From assembly GCF_900176515.1 (NCBI RefSeq), contig NZ_FWXV01000001.1, forward strand, positions 1,644,524 through 1,708,523: a stretch of DNA of 64,000 nucleotides. Direction: 5' to 3'. The notes under the pieces are model-generated. The model was given only the letters and a program-made list of their open reading frames with translations, ran no database searches and was not told the DNA's origin. This stretch comes from Kibdelosporangium aridum. GTDB lineage: Bacteria; Actinomycetota; Actinomycetes; Mycobacteriales; Pseudonocardiaceae. Made by a program: the position numbers and the translations under genes. Shown in pieces: positions 8,687-16,702 of the stretch (its first letter is position 1; each line of letters begins with the position of its first letter).

Positions 8687-9352
8687 ATGGCAAGGGTCCT
8701 GATGGTCGTGACCGGTGCGGACTCGCTCGTGATGGCGGACGGCTCGGTGCACCCCACCGGGTTCTGGGCCGAGGAGGTCGCCGCGTCGCACAAGGTGTTC
8801 ACCGAGGCAGGCGTCGACGTCGACATCGCCACGCCAGGCGGTGTGCAACCCACCCCTGACCAGGGCAGCATGGTCGCGCCGTTCGTGGAGTACCTCGACG
8901 GCATCGCCGACGTCCTCGCCAAGCCGTTGGTGCTCGGTGACGTGTCGATCGACGACTACGACGCCATCTACTTCCCGGGCGGACACGGGCCGATGACCGA
9001 TCTCGCCAAGGACAAGGACGTCGCCCGGCTGCTGCGCGCCGCAGTCGACCAGGGCAAGATCGTCGGATCGCTCTGCCACGGCCAGGCGGCACTGTTGAGC
9101 ACGGCGGTCGACGGCGAGTTCGCGTTCGTCGGCAAGCGCCTCACCGTGTTCAGCAACGCCGAGGAGCTCAACGGTGGCACGGGGGAGAACACGCCGTACT
9201 TCGTCGAGACCAGGTTGCGTGAGCTCGGTGCGATCGTGGAGACCGGCGCGCCGTGGTCGGACACTGTGGTCGTCGACGGCACCCTGATCACGGGACAGAA
9301 CCCGCAGTCGAGCGCGGACACCGCGAACCACGTGGTCGCCGCGTTGCGATGA
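8687..9352 (+). CDS. DJ-1/PfpI family protein, Hsp31-like
   Basis: Type-1 glutamine-amidotransferase-like protein of 221 residues. The nucleophile elbow GSLCHGQAAL places the reactive cysteine near residue 125, and FPGGHGPMTDL supplies the upstream acid/oxyanion segment. The N-terminal strand RVLMVVTGAD and the segment EVAASHKVFTEAGVDVDIATPGG match the Hsp31/glyoxalase III branch, which converts methylglyoxal to lactate or repairs glycated targets. That activity is inferred from family membership. The ATG follows a GGAAAGGAAGAG ribosome-binding site. It is divergent from the LysR gene and converges on narI with an 8-base gap. Confidence 0.88.
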   Translation: MARVLMVVTGADSLVMADGSVHPTGFWAEEVAASHKVFTEAGVDVDIATPGGVQPTPDQGSMVAPFVEYLDGIADVLAKPLVLGDVSIDDYDAIYFPGGHGPMTDLAKDKDVARLLRAAVDQGKIVGSLCHGQAALLSTAVDGEFAFVGKRLTVFSNAEELNGGTGENTPYFVETRLRELGAIVETGAPWSDTVVVDGTLITGQNPQSSADTANHVVAALR

Positions 9353-9359
9353 CCGGCCG

Positions 9360-10082
9360 TCAAGGCTGGTCCCACCCGCGACGCGCGGTGCGGCTGGTCA
9401 GACGCGCCCCGCTGCGGCTGCGGTAGACGATGTATGGCCGTACGAGATACCGCACCGGTGCGCTGAACGCGTGTACCAGCCTGCTGAACGGCCACAGCAC
9501 GAACAACAGCATGCCGAACAAGGCGTGTAGCCGGTACACCATCGGAGTGTCCGCGATCAGCGACGGATCCGGTTGCAGGGTCAGCACGCTGCGGAACCAG
9601 GGCGCGATACTGACACGGTAGTCATATCCGCCCTGCATTCCGTTGATCACCACGGTCGCGGTCATTCCGAAAAGGATGGTCGCGGCCAACACGGTGTAGG
9701 TCAGCTTGTCATTGCGCGTCGTCGCACGGCGGACGGCAGGGACTTTGACCCGCCGATAGATCAGGATGCCCAGGCCGACCACGGTGGCGAGGCCCGAGGC
9801 AGTTCCGGCCACGAGCGAAGCCACGTGGTACATCTCGTCGTCCACGCCAAGCCACTGAGTCAAGGACTTCGGCACGAGCAAGCCGACGACGTGCCCGGCG
9901 ATCACGAAGAGCAGTCCGAAGTGGAACAGCGGCCCGGCGACACTGAGCAACTTGGCCTCGTGCAACTGGGAACTGCGCGTCGTCCAGCCGAACTTGTCGT
10001 ACTTGAACCGCCAGATCGTGCCGCCGACCAGGACGACGACGGTGATGTAGGGCAACACAGCCCAGAGCAGGACGTCTGTCAT
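9360..10082 (-). CDS. narI: Respiratory nitrate reductase gamma subunit NarI
   Basis: Membrane cytochrome b subunit of the nitrate reductase, 240 residues. It takes electrons from menaquinol, passes them through two b-type hemes to NarH, and anchors the complex. Five hydrophobic helices are visible, starting with LLWAVLPYITVVVLVGGTIW. The heme-ligand histidines are in helix regions such as PLFHFGLLFVIAGHVVGLLVP and MVYRLHALFGMLLFVLWPFSRLVHAFS, which match the NarI family closely. It is the last gene of narGHJI and its start overlaps the narJ stop by 4 bases (ATGA), indicating translational coupling. Confidence 0.95.
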   Translation of the reverse strand: MTDVLLWAVLPYITVVVLVGGTIWRFKYDKFGWTTRSSQLHEAKLLSVAGPLFHFGLLFVIAGHVVGLLVPKSLTQWLGVDDEMYHVASLVAGTASGLATVVGLGILIYRRVKVPAVRRATTRNDKLTYTVLAATILFGMTATVVINGMQGGYDYRVSIAPWFRSVLTLQPDPSLIADTPMVYRLHALFGMLLFVLWPFSRLVHAFSAPVRYLVRPYIVYRSRSGARLTSRTARRGWDQP

Positions 10083-10684
10083 CGGGTCGGTTCCAGGATG
10101 GTCGGATAGCCAAGCAGCACCGGTTCGAGGCCGACTTGTTCAACCGTGCGCTGGGACTCGGCCGCCAGCGCGTCGGGGACCTGTGGCACCGTGGCGATCA
10201 CCGCGCCAACCACAGCAGTGTACGATGTGTCCATCGTGGACAGATTGGTGTGCAACAGCTCCAGGCCTCGGCGGAAGCGAGCGAGCAGGTGTTGCCCCGG
10301 CTGCCCGGTCTGCGCGGCGAACTCCAACAGGATCGGCAGATAGTCCGGGAGTTCACCCGCCGCCGGTCGGAAGCCGTGCTGTCGGTAAATGCCCTTCAGG
10401 CTGGCGAGCGAGCTGCCCCGGCGCCGGGTGTCGCCGTCGGTGTACCAGGTCATGTACAGGCAGCGGCCCGGTTTGGTGTCGAAGACGTCCACATAGTGCC
10501 GTGCCGCGTCCACCTCGGACGTCGCTGAGAGGTGATCCAGCAGGGGAGTGATCCCGTCGGCCAGTTTCGGCGGGATCTCGGCCAGGCAATCGCGCAGCAA
10601 CGTGATGCGCCGGTACAGCTCGACGTCCGGGTAGTGCAAGCAGTGTGCGGCGACTTGGTGCAGCACCTTGGTCGCGTTCGTCAC
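10079..10684 (-). CDS. narJ: Nitrate reductase assembly chaperone NarJ
   Basis: Cytosolic TorD-like chaperone of 201 residues, required to insert the molybdenum cofactor into NarG and not part of the mature enzyme. It is all-helical, and the family block ARHYVDVFDTKPGRCLYMTWYTDGDTRRRG (cited here in pieces: YVDVFDTKP, CLYMTWYTDGDTRRRG) is strongly conserved in actinobacterial NarJ. The following helix, LPDYLPILLEFAA, is also typical. It overlaps narH upstream and narI downstream by 4 bases each. Confidence 0.95.
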   Translation of the reverse strand: MTNATKVLHQVAAHCLHYPDVELYRRITLLRDCLAEIPPKLADGITPLLDHLSATSEVDAARHYVDVFDTKPGRCLYMTWYTDGDTRRRGSSLASLKGIYRQHGFRPAAGELPDYLPILLEFAAQTGQPGQHLLARFRRGLELLHTNLSTMDTSYTAVVGAVIATVPQVPDALAAESQRTVEQVGLEPVLLGYPTILEPTR

Positions 10685-12240
10685 TTCTTTGCCTTCCGCG
10701 TCAAGGTGGGGAACAGGCCTCGTGGACGTTCACCGGCCCGCCATGTGACCAAATCGGTGTTGCCGGTCATTCCTGGCCCGCCGTCGGTGTCCAGGCTGCA
10801 CGTGGCCCCGATCGACTCAAGCTCGTGCGCCCGGCCGATACCCGCGGTCGGGATCACGTACCGGTCCTCGTACTTGGCCACGGCCAGCAACCGGTACATC
10901 GACTCGATCTGATCCGCGGTCATCCCGACACCCTCCGGCCCCTGGCGATCCGGCGGCTCGCCCAGGTTGATGGACCGCATGTGGGACCGCATCGCTGCCA
11001 GCCTGCGCAACGCGAGCCGCACGGGTCGCGGGTCGCCTGCCGTGAACAGGCCGGCGAGGTAGTCCACCGGGATCCGCAACGCGTCGATGGCGCCGAACAG
11101 GTTTCCGGCTTCCTCACCGTCGAACCCGGTGCTGGACAACGCATCCACGACCGGTGACAGCGGCGGGATGTACCACACCACCGGCATCGTCCGGTATTCC
11201 GGATGCAACGGCAGCGCCACCCGGTGTTCCACGATCAGCGAGTACACAGGGGACCGCTGCGCCGCGGTGATCCAGTCATGCGGGATCCCGGCCTGTTCCG
11301 CTGCGGCGACCACCTTCGGCTCGTGCGGGTCGAGGAACACCTTCAGTTGTGCCGGATAGAGCTCAGTCTCGTCCTCGACGCTCGCGGCCGCACCGACGGC
11401 GTCGGCGTCGTAGAGGACGACGCCGATGTAGCGCAGCCGTCCGACGCACGTCTCGGCGCAGATCGTCGGCTGTCCGATCTCCAGCCTCGGATAGCAGAAC
11501 GTGCACTTCTCGGCCTTGCCGGTCTTGTGGTTGAAGTAGACCTTCTTGTACGGGCAGCCGCTGACGCACATCCGCCAGCCGCGGCAGCCGTCCTGGTCGA
11601 CCAGCACGATGCCGTCCTCGGCCCGTTTGTACATCGCACCGGACGGGCAGGACGCCACGCATGACGGGTTGAGACAGTGCTCGCAGATCCGGGGAAGGTA
11701 GAACATGAACGTCTGCTCGAACTCGAGCCGGATCTCCTGCCCGAGTCGGGCAGCCATCGCCTGCGCGACCGGGTCAGCGGTCGCGTGCTCCGGCGCGCCA
11801 CCGAGACTGTCCTCCCAGTTCGGTCCCCATTGGACGGACGTGGGCGCTCCCGTCACCGCTGACACCGGCCGGGCAGTCGGGGTGTCGTCACCCAGCGGTG
11901 CGTCGGTGAGAGTTCGGTAGTCGTACGTCCAGGGCTCGTAGTAGTCCTCGAGCTTCGGCAGGTTCGGGTTCGAGAAGATCGACAGCAGCCGCTTCACCCG
12001 GCCGCCCGCGGCCAGTCTCAACCGTCCATTGCGGCCACGGACCCAGCCGCCGCGCCACTGTTCCTGGTCCTCGTAACGGCGTGGATACCCTTGGCCCGGC
12101 TTGGTTTCGACGTTGTTGAACCAGGCGTACTCCATGCCGCCCCGGTTGGTCCACGTCTGTTTGCACGTGACCGAGCAGGTGTGGCAGCCGATGCACTTGT
12201 CCAGGTTCATCACCATGGCCAGCTGTGCCATGACGCGCAT
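10681..12240 (-). CDS. narH: Respiratory nitrate reductase beta subunit NarH
   Basis: Iron-sulfur electron-transfer subunit of 519 residues between NarI and NarG, on the cytoplasmic face. The four cysteine groups are all present: CIGCHTCSVTC at residues 16-26, CEHCLNPSCVASC, CRGWRMCVSGC and CTFC with CAETC. The Trp in CRGWRMC replaces a cysteine, as in other NarH proteins, giving one [3Fe-4S] cluster beside three [4Fe-4S]. The start at 12240 gives the same distance to the first cluster as in the E. coli protein. The start codon overlaps the narG stop by one base (TGATG). Confidence 0.96.
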   Translation of the reverse strand: MRVMAQLAMVMNLDKCIGCHTCSVTCKQTWTNRGGMEYAWFNNVETKPGQGYPRRYEDQEQWRGGWVRGRNGRLRLAAGGRVKRLLSIFSNPNLPKLEDYYEPWTYDYRTLTDAPLGDDTPTARPVSAVTGAPTSVQWGPNWEDSLGGAPEHATADPVAQAMAARLGQEIRLEFEQTFMFYLPRICEHCLNPSCVASCPSGAMYKRAEDGIVLVDQDGCRGWRMCVSGCPYKKVYFNHKTGKAEKCTFCYPRLEIGQPTICAETCVGRLRYIGVVLYDADAVGAAASVEDETELYPAQLKVFLDPHEPKVVAAAEQAGIPHDWITAAQRSPVYSLIVEHRVALPLHPEYRTMPVVWYIPPLSPVVDALSSTGFDGEEAGNLFGAIDALRIPVDYLAGLFTAGDPRPVRLALRRLAAMRSHMRSINLGEPPDRQGPEGVGMTADQIESMYRLLAVAKYEDRYVIPTAGIGRAHELESIGATCSLDTDGGPGMTGNTDLVTWRAGERPRGLFPTLTRKAKK

Positions 12241-15200
12241 CAGTAGCTCACCTCCTGGCTGCGGCGGCGCAGCACTGTGACCTCGTCACGCTGGTTGCCG
12301 GTGGGGCCGTAGTAGTTGAGAGCGAAGCTGAGCTGGCCGTAGCCGCCGATCAGGTGGCTGGGTTTGATCTGCAGTCGGGTCAGCGAGTTGTGAATTCCGC
12401 CGCGCTTGCCCGTGGTCTCGCTCTTGGGCACGTTCACGGTCCGCTCCTGGGCGTGGTACATGAAGACTGTGCCGGTGGGCATCCGGTGCGACACGACGGC
12501 TCTGGCCACCACGACGCCGTTGCGGTTGACCGCTTCCACCCAGTCGTTGTCCGACACGCCAATGGCTTGTGCGTCGGCCGGGCTGATCCAGAACGTCGGC
12601 CCGCCGCGCGACAACGTCAGCATCAGCAGGTTGTCCTGGAACTCCGAGTGGATGGACCACTTGGAGTGCGGCGTGATGTACCGGACGGTCACCTCAGGCC
12701 CGTTCGGCCCGATCCGGGGCTCGCCGAACAAGCGGTGAATGTCCAGGGGCGGCCGGTAGACCGGCAGCTGCTCGCCGATCTCGGCGATCCAGTCGTGGTC
12801 GAGGAAGAAGTGCTGGCGTCCGGTCAGGGTGTGCCACGGCTTGAGTTGCTCGACGTTGATGGTGAACGGTGCGTACCGGCGCCCGCCGGACTCGTCGCCC
12901 GACCACTCAGGGCTGGTCACGACAGGTGCGGGGCGGGAACGCGTGTCGTTGAACGTCACCCGGTGCGCCTGGCGGTGGCTGACGAGGTGCCGCAGTGGCC
13001 GCCCGACGCGGTCCTCTAATGCGCGGAACCCCTCATCGGCGATACGTCCGTTCGTGGTGCCGGACAACGCGAGCACGGCGTCGGCCGCCTTGCGATCGGT
13101 GTCCAGCAACGGACGACCGGCGGCCGGACCGCCTTTGGCGATGCCGTTGGACGCGGCAAGCCAGGCCAGTTCCGGGCTGACCTCGACGGTCCATCCCTTC
13201 GTGGTGGTGCCGAGCTTGTCAAGGACCGGTCCGAGCGTGGCGAGCTTCGCGGCGATCGCGGTGTAGTCCCGTTCCACCACCGTGAGGACGGGGAATGTCT
13301 GCCCTGGAACGGGTTCGCAGTCCTGGTCACGCCAATCCTGGACCACACCGCGTGGTTGTGCGACCTCGCCGGGCGTGTCGTGTTGCAGGGCGGTGACCAC
13401 GAGGTCGCGGCGAGTGCCGAGGTGGTCTTTCGCCAGCTCGCTTACTTTCTTGGCGATGGCGTGGAACGCGTCGAAGTCGGTGCGTGCCTGCCACGGCGGA
13501 TCGACCGCGGCGTTGAAGGAGTGCACGAACGGGTGCATGTCCGTACTCGACAGGTCGTGCTTCTCGTACCAGGTCGCGGCGGGCAGCGTGACGTCGGCGA
13601 AAAGCGTGGTGCTCGTCATCCGGAAGTCCAGCGCCAGTAACAGATCCAGCTTGCCCTTCGGCGCTTCGTCCCGCCATCGCACCGAAAGCGGGCGTTCGTC
13701 CTCAGGGACCTCGGTCGCGCGGACTGCGGAGTCCGTGCCCAGCAGGTGCCGGAGGAAGTACTCGTTGCCCTTGGCGGACGAACCAAGCAGGTTGGCGCGC
13801 CAGACCGTCAGTACGCGTGGCCAGTTCTCCGGCGCGTCCGGGTCCTCGCACGCGAAGCCCAGCTCACCGGCCTTCAGCTGAGCAAGCACATGCTCGGCTG
13901 GGTCCAGGCCCGCGGCTTCGGCTTCGTCGGTCAGATCCAGCGGGTTGCGGTCGAACGTCGGATAGGACGGCATCCAGCCCAGTCGAGTGGACTGCGTCAG
14001 GCAGTCGGAGACCGTACGCCCGGCGAGCTTGCCCGCCGCGCCAGGCCAGGTCAGGGTGTCCGCGGTCAGCCGGTCGTAACGCCACTGGCCGGTGTGCGTG
14101 TACCAGTAGGCAGTGCCGATCATGTGCCGTGGCGGGCGCGCCCAGTCGAGCGCTCCGGCCAACGTGGCCCATCCGGTCAACGGCCGGACTTTCTCCTGGC
14201 CGACGTAGTGCGCCCAGCCGCCGCCGTTGCGGCCTTGACATCCGGTGAGCAGCAGCAACGTCAGGAATGAGCGGTAGATCAGGTCGGAGTGGAACCAGTG
14301 GTTGGTCCCGGCACCCATCACGATCATGCACCGGCCCTGGGAGCGGATGGCCGTGTCGGCGAACTCGCGGGCGATCCGGGTGACCGTGCCTGCCGGGACG
14401 CCGGTGAGCTGCTCCTGCCACGCGGGCGTTGCCGGTTTCGTCGGATCGCCGAAGTCAGCAGGCCACTCACCGGGCAGGCCGTCGCGGTGCACGCCGTACT
14501 GCGCGAGCAACAGGTCGTACACGGTGGTGACCGCTCGACCGGCTACTCGGCGAACCGGCACGCCACGGACCATCGCCTCGGCTGCGCCGTCCATCCCGTC
14601 GAACCGCGGCAGCAGCACCTCCGCGGCGGTCCCGTTAGGTCCTGAGTAGACGGACAGAGCGGGCTCGGCGTCACCGAGGTCCAGGTTCCACCGGCCAGGG
14701 TCGTCGGCCCAGCGGAAGCCCAGCGACCCGTTGGGCACCACCGGCTCACCGCTGAGCTCGTCGAGCAGCACGGTCTTCCATTCCGTGCCACGGTCCTTCG
14801 TACCGGTCAGATCCGCTTCGGTGAGGAACTTGCCGGGCACGAACTTGCCGTCGCGTTCGTCCAGTACGACCAGGAACGGCAGGTCGGTGTACTGCTTGGT
14901 GTAGTTGGCGAAGAACGGCACCTGCCGGTCGACGAAACACTCCCGCAGCACGACATGGGCCATGGCCATGGCGACCGCGCCGTCCGTTCCGGGATGCGGC
15001 GCCAGCCACTCGTCGGCGAACTTGGTGGCGTCGGAGTAGTCCGGCGAACACACGACGACCTTCTGGCCGCGGTAACGGGCCTCGGTCATGAAGTGCGCGT
15101 CCGGCGTCCTGGTGACCGGGACGTTGGAACCCCACAGCATCAGATAGGCCGCGTCCCACCAGTCCGCGGACTCCGGCACGTCGGTCTGGTCGCCGAAAAC

Positions 15201-15944
15201 CTGCGGGGAGGCGGGCGGCAGGTCGGCGTACCAGTCGTAGAAGGACAGCATCGGGGCGCCGATCAACGCCATGAACCGCGCGCCGACCGCGTGCGACACC
15301 ATCGACATGGCCGGAATCGGTGAGAACCCAGCGATCCGGTCCGGTCCATGGACCTTGAGGGTGTGCACATGGGCGGCGGCGACCATCTCGACTGCCTCGT
15401 CCCACGACACCCTGACCAACCCGCCCTTGCCTCTGGCCTGGTGGTAGACACGCCGCTTGAGCGGGTCGTCCACAATGGAGGCCCACGCGGTCACGGGGTC
15501 CTCGTGTGCGCGTTTCGCCTCGCGATACATCTCGACCAGGACGCCCCGCGCGTACGGATATCTCACTCGCAAGGGAGAGTAGGAGTACCACGAGAAGGAG
15601 GCGCCGCGCGGGCAGCCTCGTGGCTCGTACTCCGGCCGGTCAGGGCCGGTGGTGGGGTAGTCGACGTCCTGCGATTCCCACGTGATGATGCCGTCCTTGA
15701 CGTAGACGTTCCACCGGCACGAGCCAGTGCAGTTCACCCCGTGCGTCGACGGCACGACCTTGTCGTGGCTCCAATGGTCGCGGTAGAACGCGTCGGCGTC
15801 ACGCCCGCCCTGCCGGAACGTCGCACGCAGGTCGTCCGATACCTCCTCCCGAGTGAGAAACCGGCTGGCCGACAGCAGCAGGTCACTGGCAACGCCGTCG
15901 GTGGTCTTTGGAGTTTTTGGGGCGCGCTGAAATGTCGCGCACAT
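12240..15944 (-). CDS. narG: Respiratory nitrate reductase alpha subunit NarG
   Basis: Catalytic molybdopterin subunit of 1234 residues that reduces nitrate to nitrite during oxygen-limited respiration. The N-terminal cluster motif STHGVNCTGSC (His plus Cys ligands, FS0) is followed by the SWYSYSPLRVRYPYARG block. The molybdenum-ligand aspartate is in YDWYADLPPAS, and WGSNVPVTRTPDAHF is conserved. There is no twin-arginine signal, consistent with the cytoplasm-facing membrane-bound enzyme. It is the first gene of narGHJI. No narK transporter or two-component regulator is adjacent, so nitrate uptake and regulation must be encoded elsewhere. Confidence 0.96.
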   Translation of the reverse strand: MCATFQRAPKTPKTTDGVASDLLLSASRFLTREEVSDDLRATFRQGGRDADAFYRDHWSHDKVVPSTHGVNCTGSCRWNVYVKDGIITWESQDVDYPTTGPDRPEYEPRGCPRGASFSWYSYSPLRVRYPYARGVLVEMYREAKRAHEDPVTAWASIVDDPLKRRVYHQARGKGGLVRVSWDEAVEMVAAAHVHTLKVHGPDRIAGFSPIPAMSMVSHAVGARFMALIGAPMLSFYDWYADLPPASPQVFGDQTDVPESADWWDAAYLMLWGSNVPVTRTPDAHFMTEARYRGQKVVVCSPDYSDATKFADEWLAPHPGTDGAVAMAMAHVVLRECFVDRQVPFFANYTKQYTDLPFLVVLDERDGKFVPGKFLTEADLTGTKDRGTEWKTVLLDELSGEPVVPNGSLGFRWADDPGRWNLDLGDAEPALSVYSGPNGTAAEVLLPRFDGMDGAAEAMVRGVPVRRVAGRAVTTVYDLLLAQYGVHRDGLPGEWPADFGDPTKPATPAWQEQLTGVPAGTVTRIAREFADTAIRSQGRCMIVMGAGTNHWFHSDLIYRSFLTLLLLTGCQGRNGGGWAHYVGQEKVRPLTGWATLAGALDWARPPRHMIGTAYWYTHTGQWRYDRLTADTLTWPGAAGKLAGRTVSDCLTQSTRLGWMPSYPTFDRNPLDLTDEAEAAGLDPAEHVLAQLKAGELGFACEDPDAPENWPRVLTVWRANLLGSSAKGNEYFLRHLLGTDSAVRATEVPEDERPLSVRWRDEAPKGKLDLLLALDFRMTSTTLFADVTLPAATWYEKHDLSSTDMHPFVHSFNAAVDPPWQARTDFDAFHAIAKKVSELAKDHLGTRRDLVVTALQHDTPGEVAQPRGVVQDWRDQDCEPVPGQTFPVLTVVERDYTAIAAKLATLGPVLDKLGTTTKGWTVEVSPELAWLAASNGIAKGGPAAGRPLLDTDRKAADAVLALSGTTNGRIADEGFRALEDRVGRPLRHLVSHRQAHRVTFNDTRSRPAPVVTSPEWSGDESGGRRYAPFTINVEQLKPWHTLTGRQHFFLDHDWIAEIGEQLPVYRPPLDIHRLFGEPRIGPNGPEVTVRYITPHSKWSIHSEFQDNLLMLTLSRGGPTFWISPADAQAIGVSDNDWVEAVNRNGVVVARAVVSHRMPTGTVFMYHAQERTVNVPKSETTGKRGGIHNSLTRLQIKPSHLIGGYGQLSFALNYYGPTGNQRDEVTVLRRRSQEVSY

Positions 15945-16336
15945 GACTGTGCGTCCTCCTGACGATCGCTGGTCACCGACTCTAGGCGGCCGGTGTTGAG
16001 CGAGCCTCGAGGTTTGCTCGTGAGCCTGGGTTCAACTGGTGACCGGCTGCTGACCGCACGTGCGTTCTGGCTCGTGGCCACGCTGGCGGTGCGAAGTGCG
16101 AACGTGGTCCGCCTGGCTTTGGCGAAACTCGTCGAACCGCGTTCAGGGCGCTGGATACTCCACAAAGGACGGTCCGGCGGACGGTTCAACGATGCGGGGT
16201 TCGTGGCAAGATCGTGCCATTGCGTTGCTGCTAACGGATGCTGTAACGGCAAGATCGTTGACATTTGATCGTTCAACAAAGATGGTTGTCGTTGCGCCGC
16301 CGACGTTTCGTGTCAGTTGCTAGTGAGGAGATCCCT
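15945..16336. other. Intergenic region upstream of narG
   Basis: 392 bases between the divergent narG and small secreted-protein genes. Short open frames exist but have no recognisable protein signature. It must contain the narG promoter. I see no convincing FNR/Crp-type palindrome. GGTCACC (15971-15977) and its complement GGTGACC (16038-16044) form a widely spaced inverted pair of doubtful meaning. Confidence 0.4.
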
Positions 16337-16660
16337 TTGCGGAGAACCGCCATCAAGATCGCGTCGACCTTTGCTGTCGCTGGGGCGATGACCGCGGCAC
16401 TGCAGGCTCCGGCCGCCGCCTCGCAGCTGCCGTCCGGGCTGAACTTCTGGTCCGGTGTGCTGACTGGGCTGTCCCAGAACTATGCCGAGGTCCCGGCGGG
16501 CTGCACGCAGATCCCGTTCGGTGCCCGGTCGTTGTCCAACCAGACGCCGACGGACATCCTGCTCTACCAGACCGGGGACTGCTCGGGCTTCGCGTGGACG
16601 TTCCCCGCGACCGAGCTGCGCAACTTCAACTTCGACGGCAAGAGCTTCAAGGCCGCCTGA
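16337..16660 (+). CDS. Small secreted protein, crystallin/I36-like
   Basis: A 107-residue precursor with a Sec signal peptide (RRTAIKIASTFAVAGAMTAA, cleavage near APAAAS). I place the start at the TTG at 16337 because GAGGAG (16325-16330) lies 6 bases upstream; the frame is open to 16265, but that extension would bury the signal peptide. The mature part, about 75 residues, contains CTQIPFGARSLSNQT, then DILLYQTGDCSG, two cysteines and a Trp/Phe-rich end. This resembles beta/gamma-crystallin or I36-type secreted proteins, but the match is weak. A strong hairpin follows. Confidence 0.55.
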   Translation: MRRTAIKIASTFAVAGAMTAALQAPAAASQLPSGLNFWSGVLTGLSQNYAEVPAGCTQIPFGARSLSNQTPTDILLYQTGDCSGFAWTFPATELRNFNFDGKSFKAA

Positions 16661-16665
16661 TACCT

Positions 16666-16698
16666 GGTGGGGCCACGCCCGAGGGGAGTGGCCCCACC
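16666..16698. terminator. 11-bp stem bidirectional terminator
   Basis: GGTGGGGCCAC (16666-16676) and GTGGCCCCACC (16688-16698) are exact reverse complements with an 11-nt loop. The hairpin fills the 42-base gap between two convergent genes and can serve both. Confidence 0.75.
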
Positions 16699-16702
16699 GC
16701 TG

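Noticed and set aside
15945..16264. Short plus-strand frames upstream of the secreted protein gene
   Set aside because: No ribosome-binding sites, no homology and biased composition.
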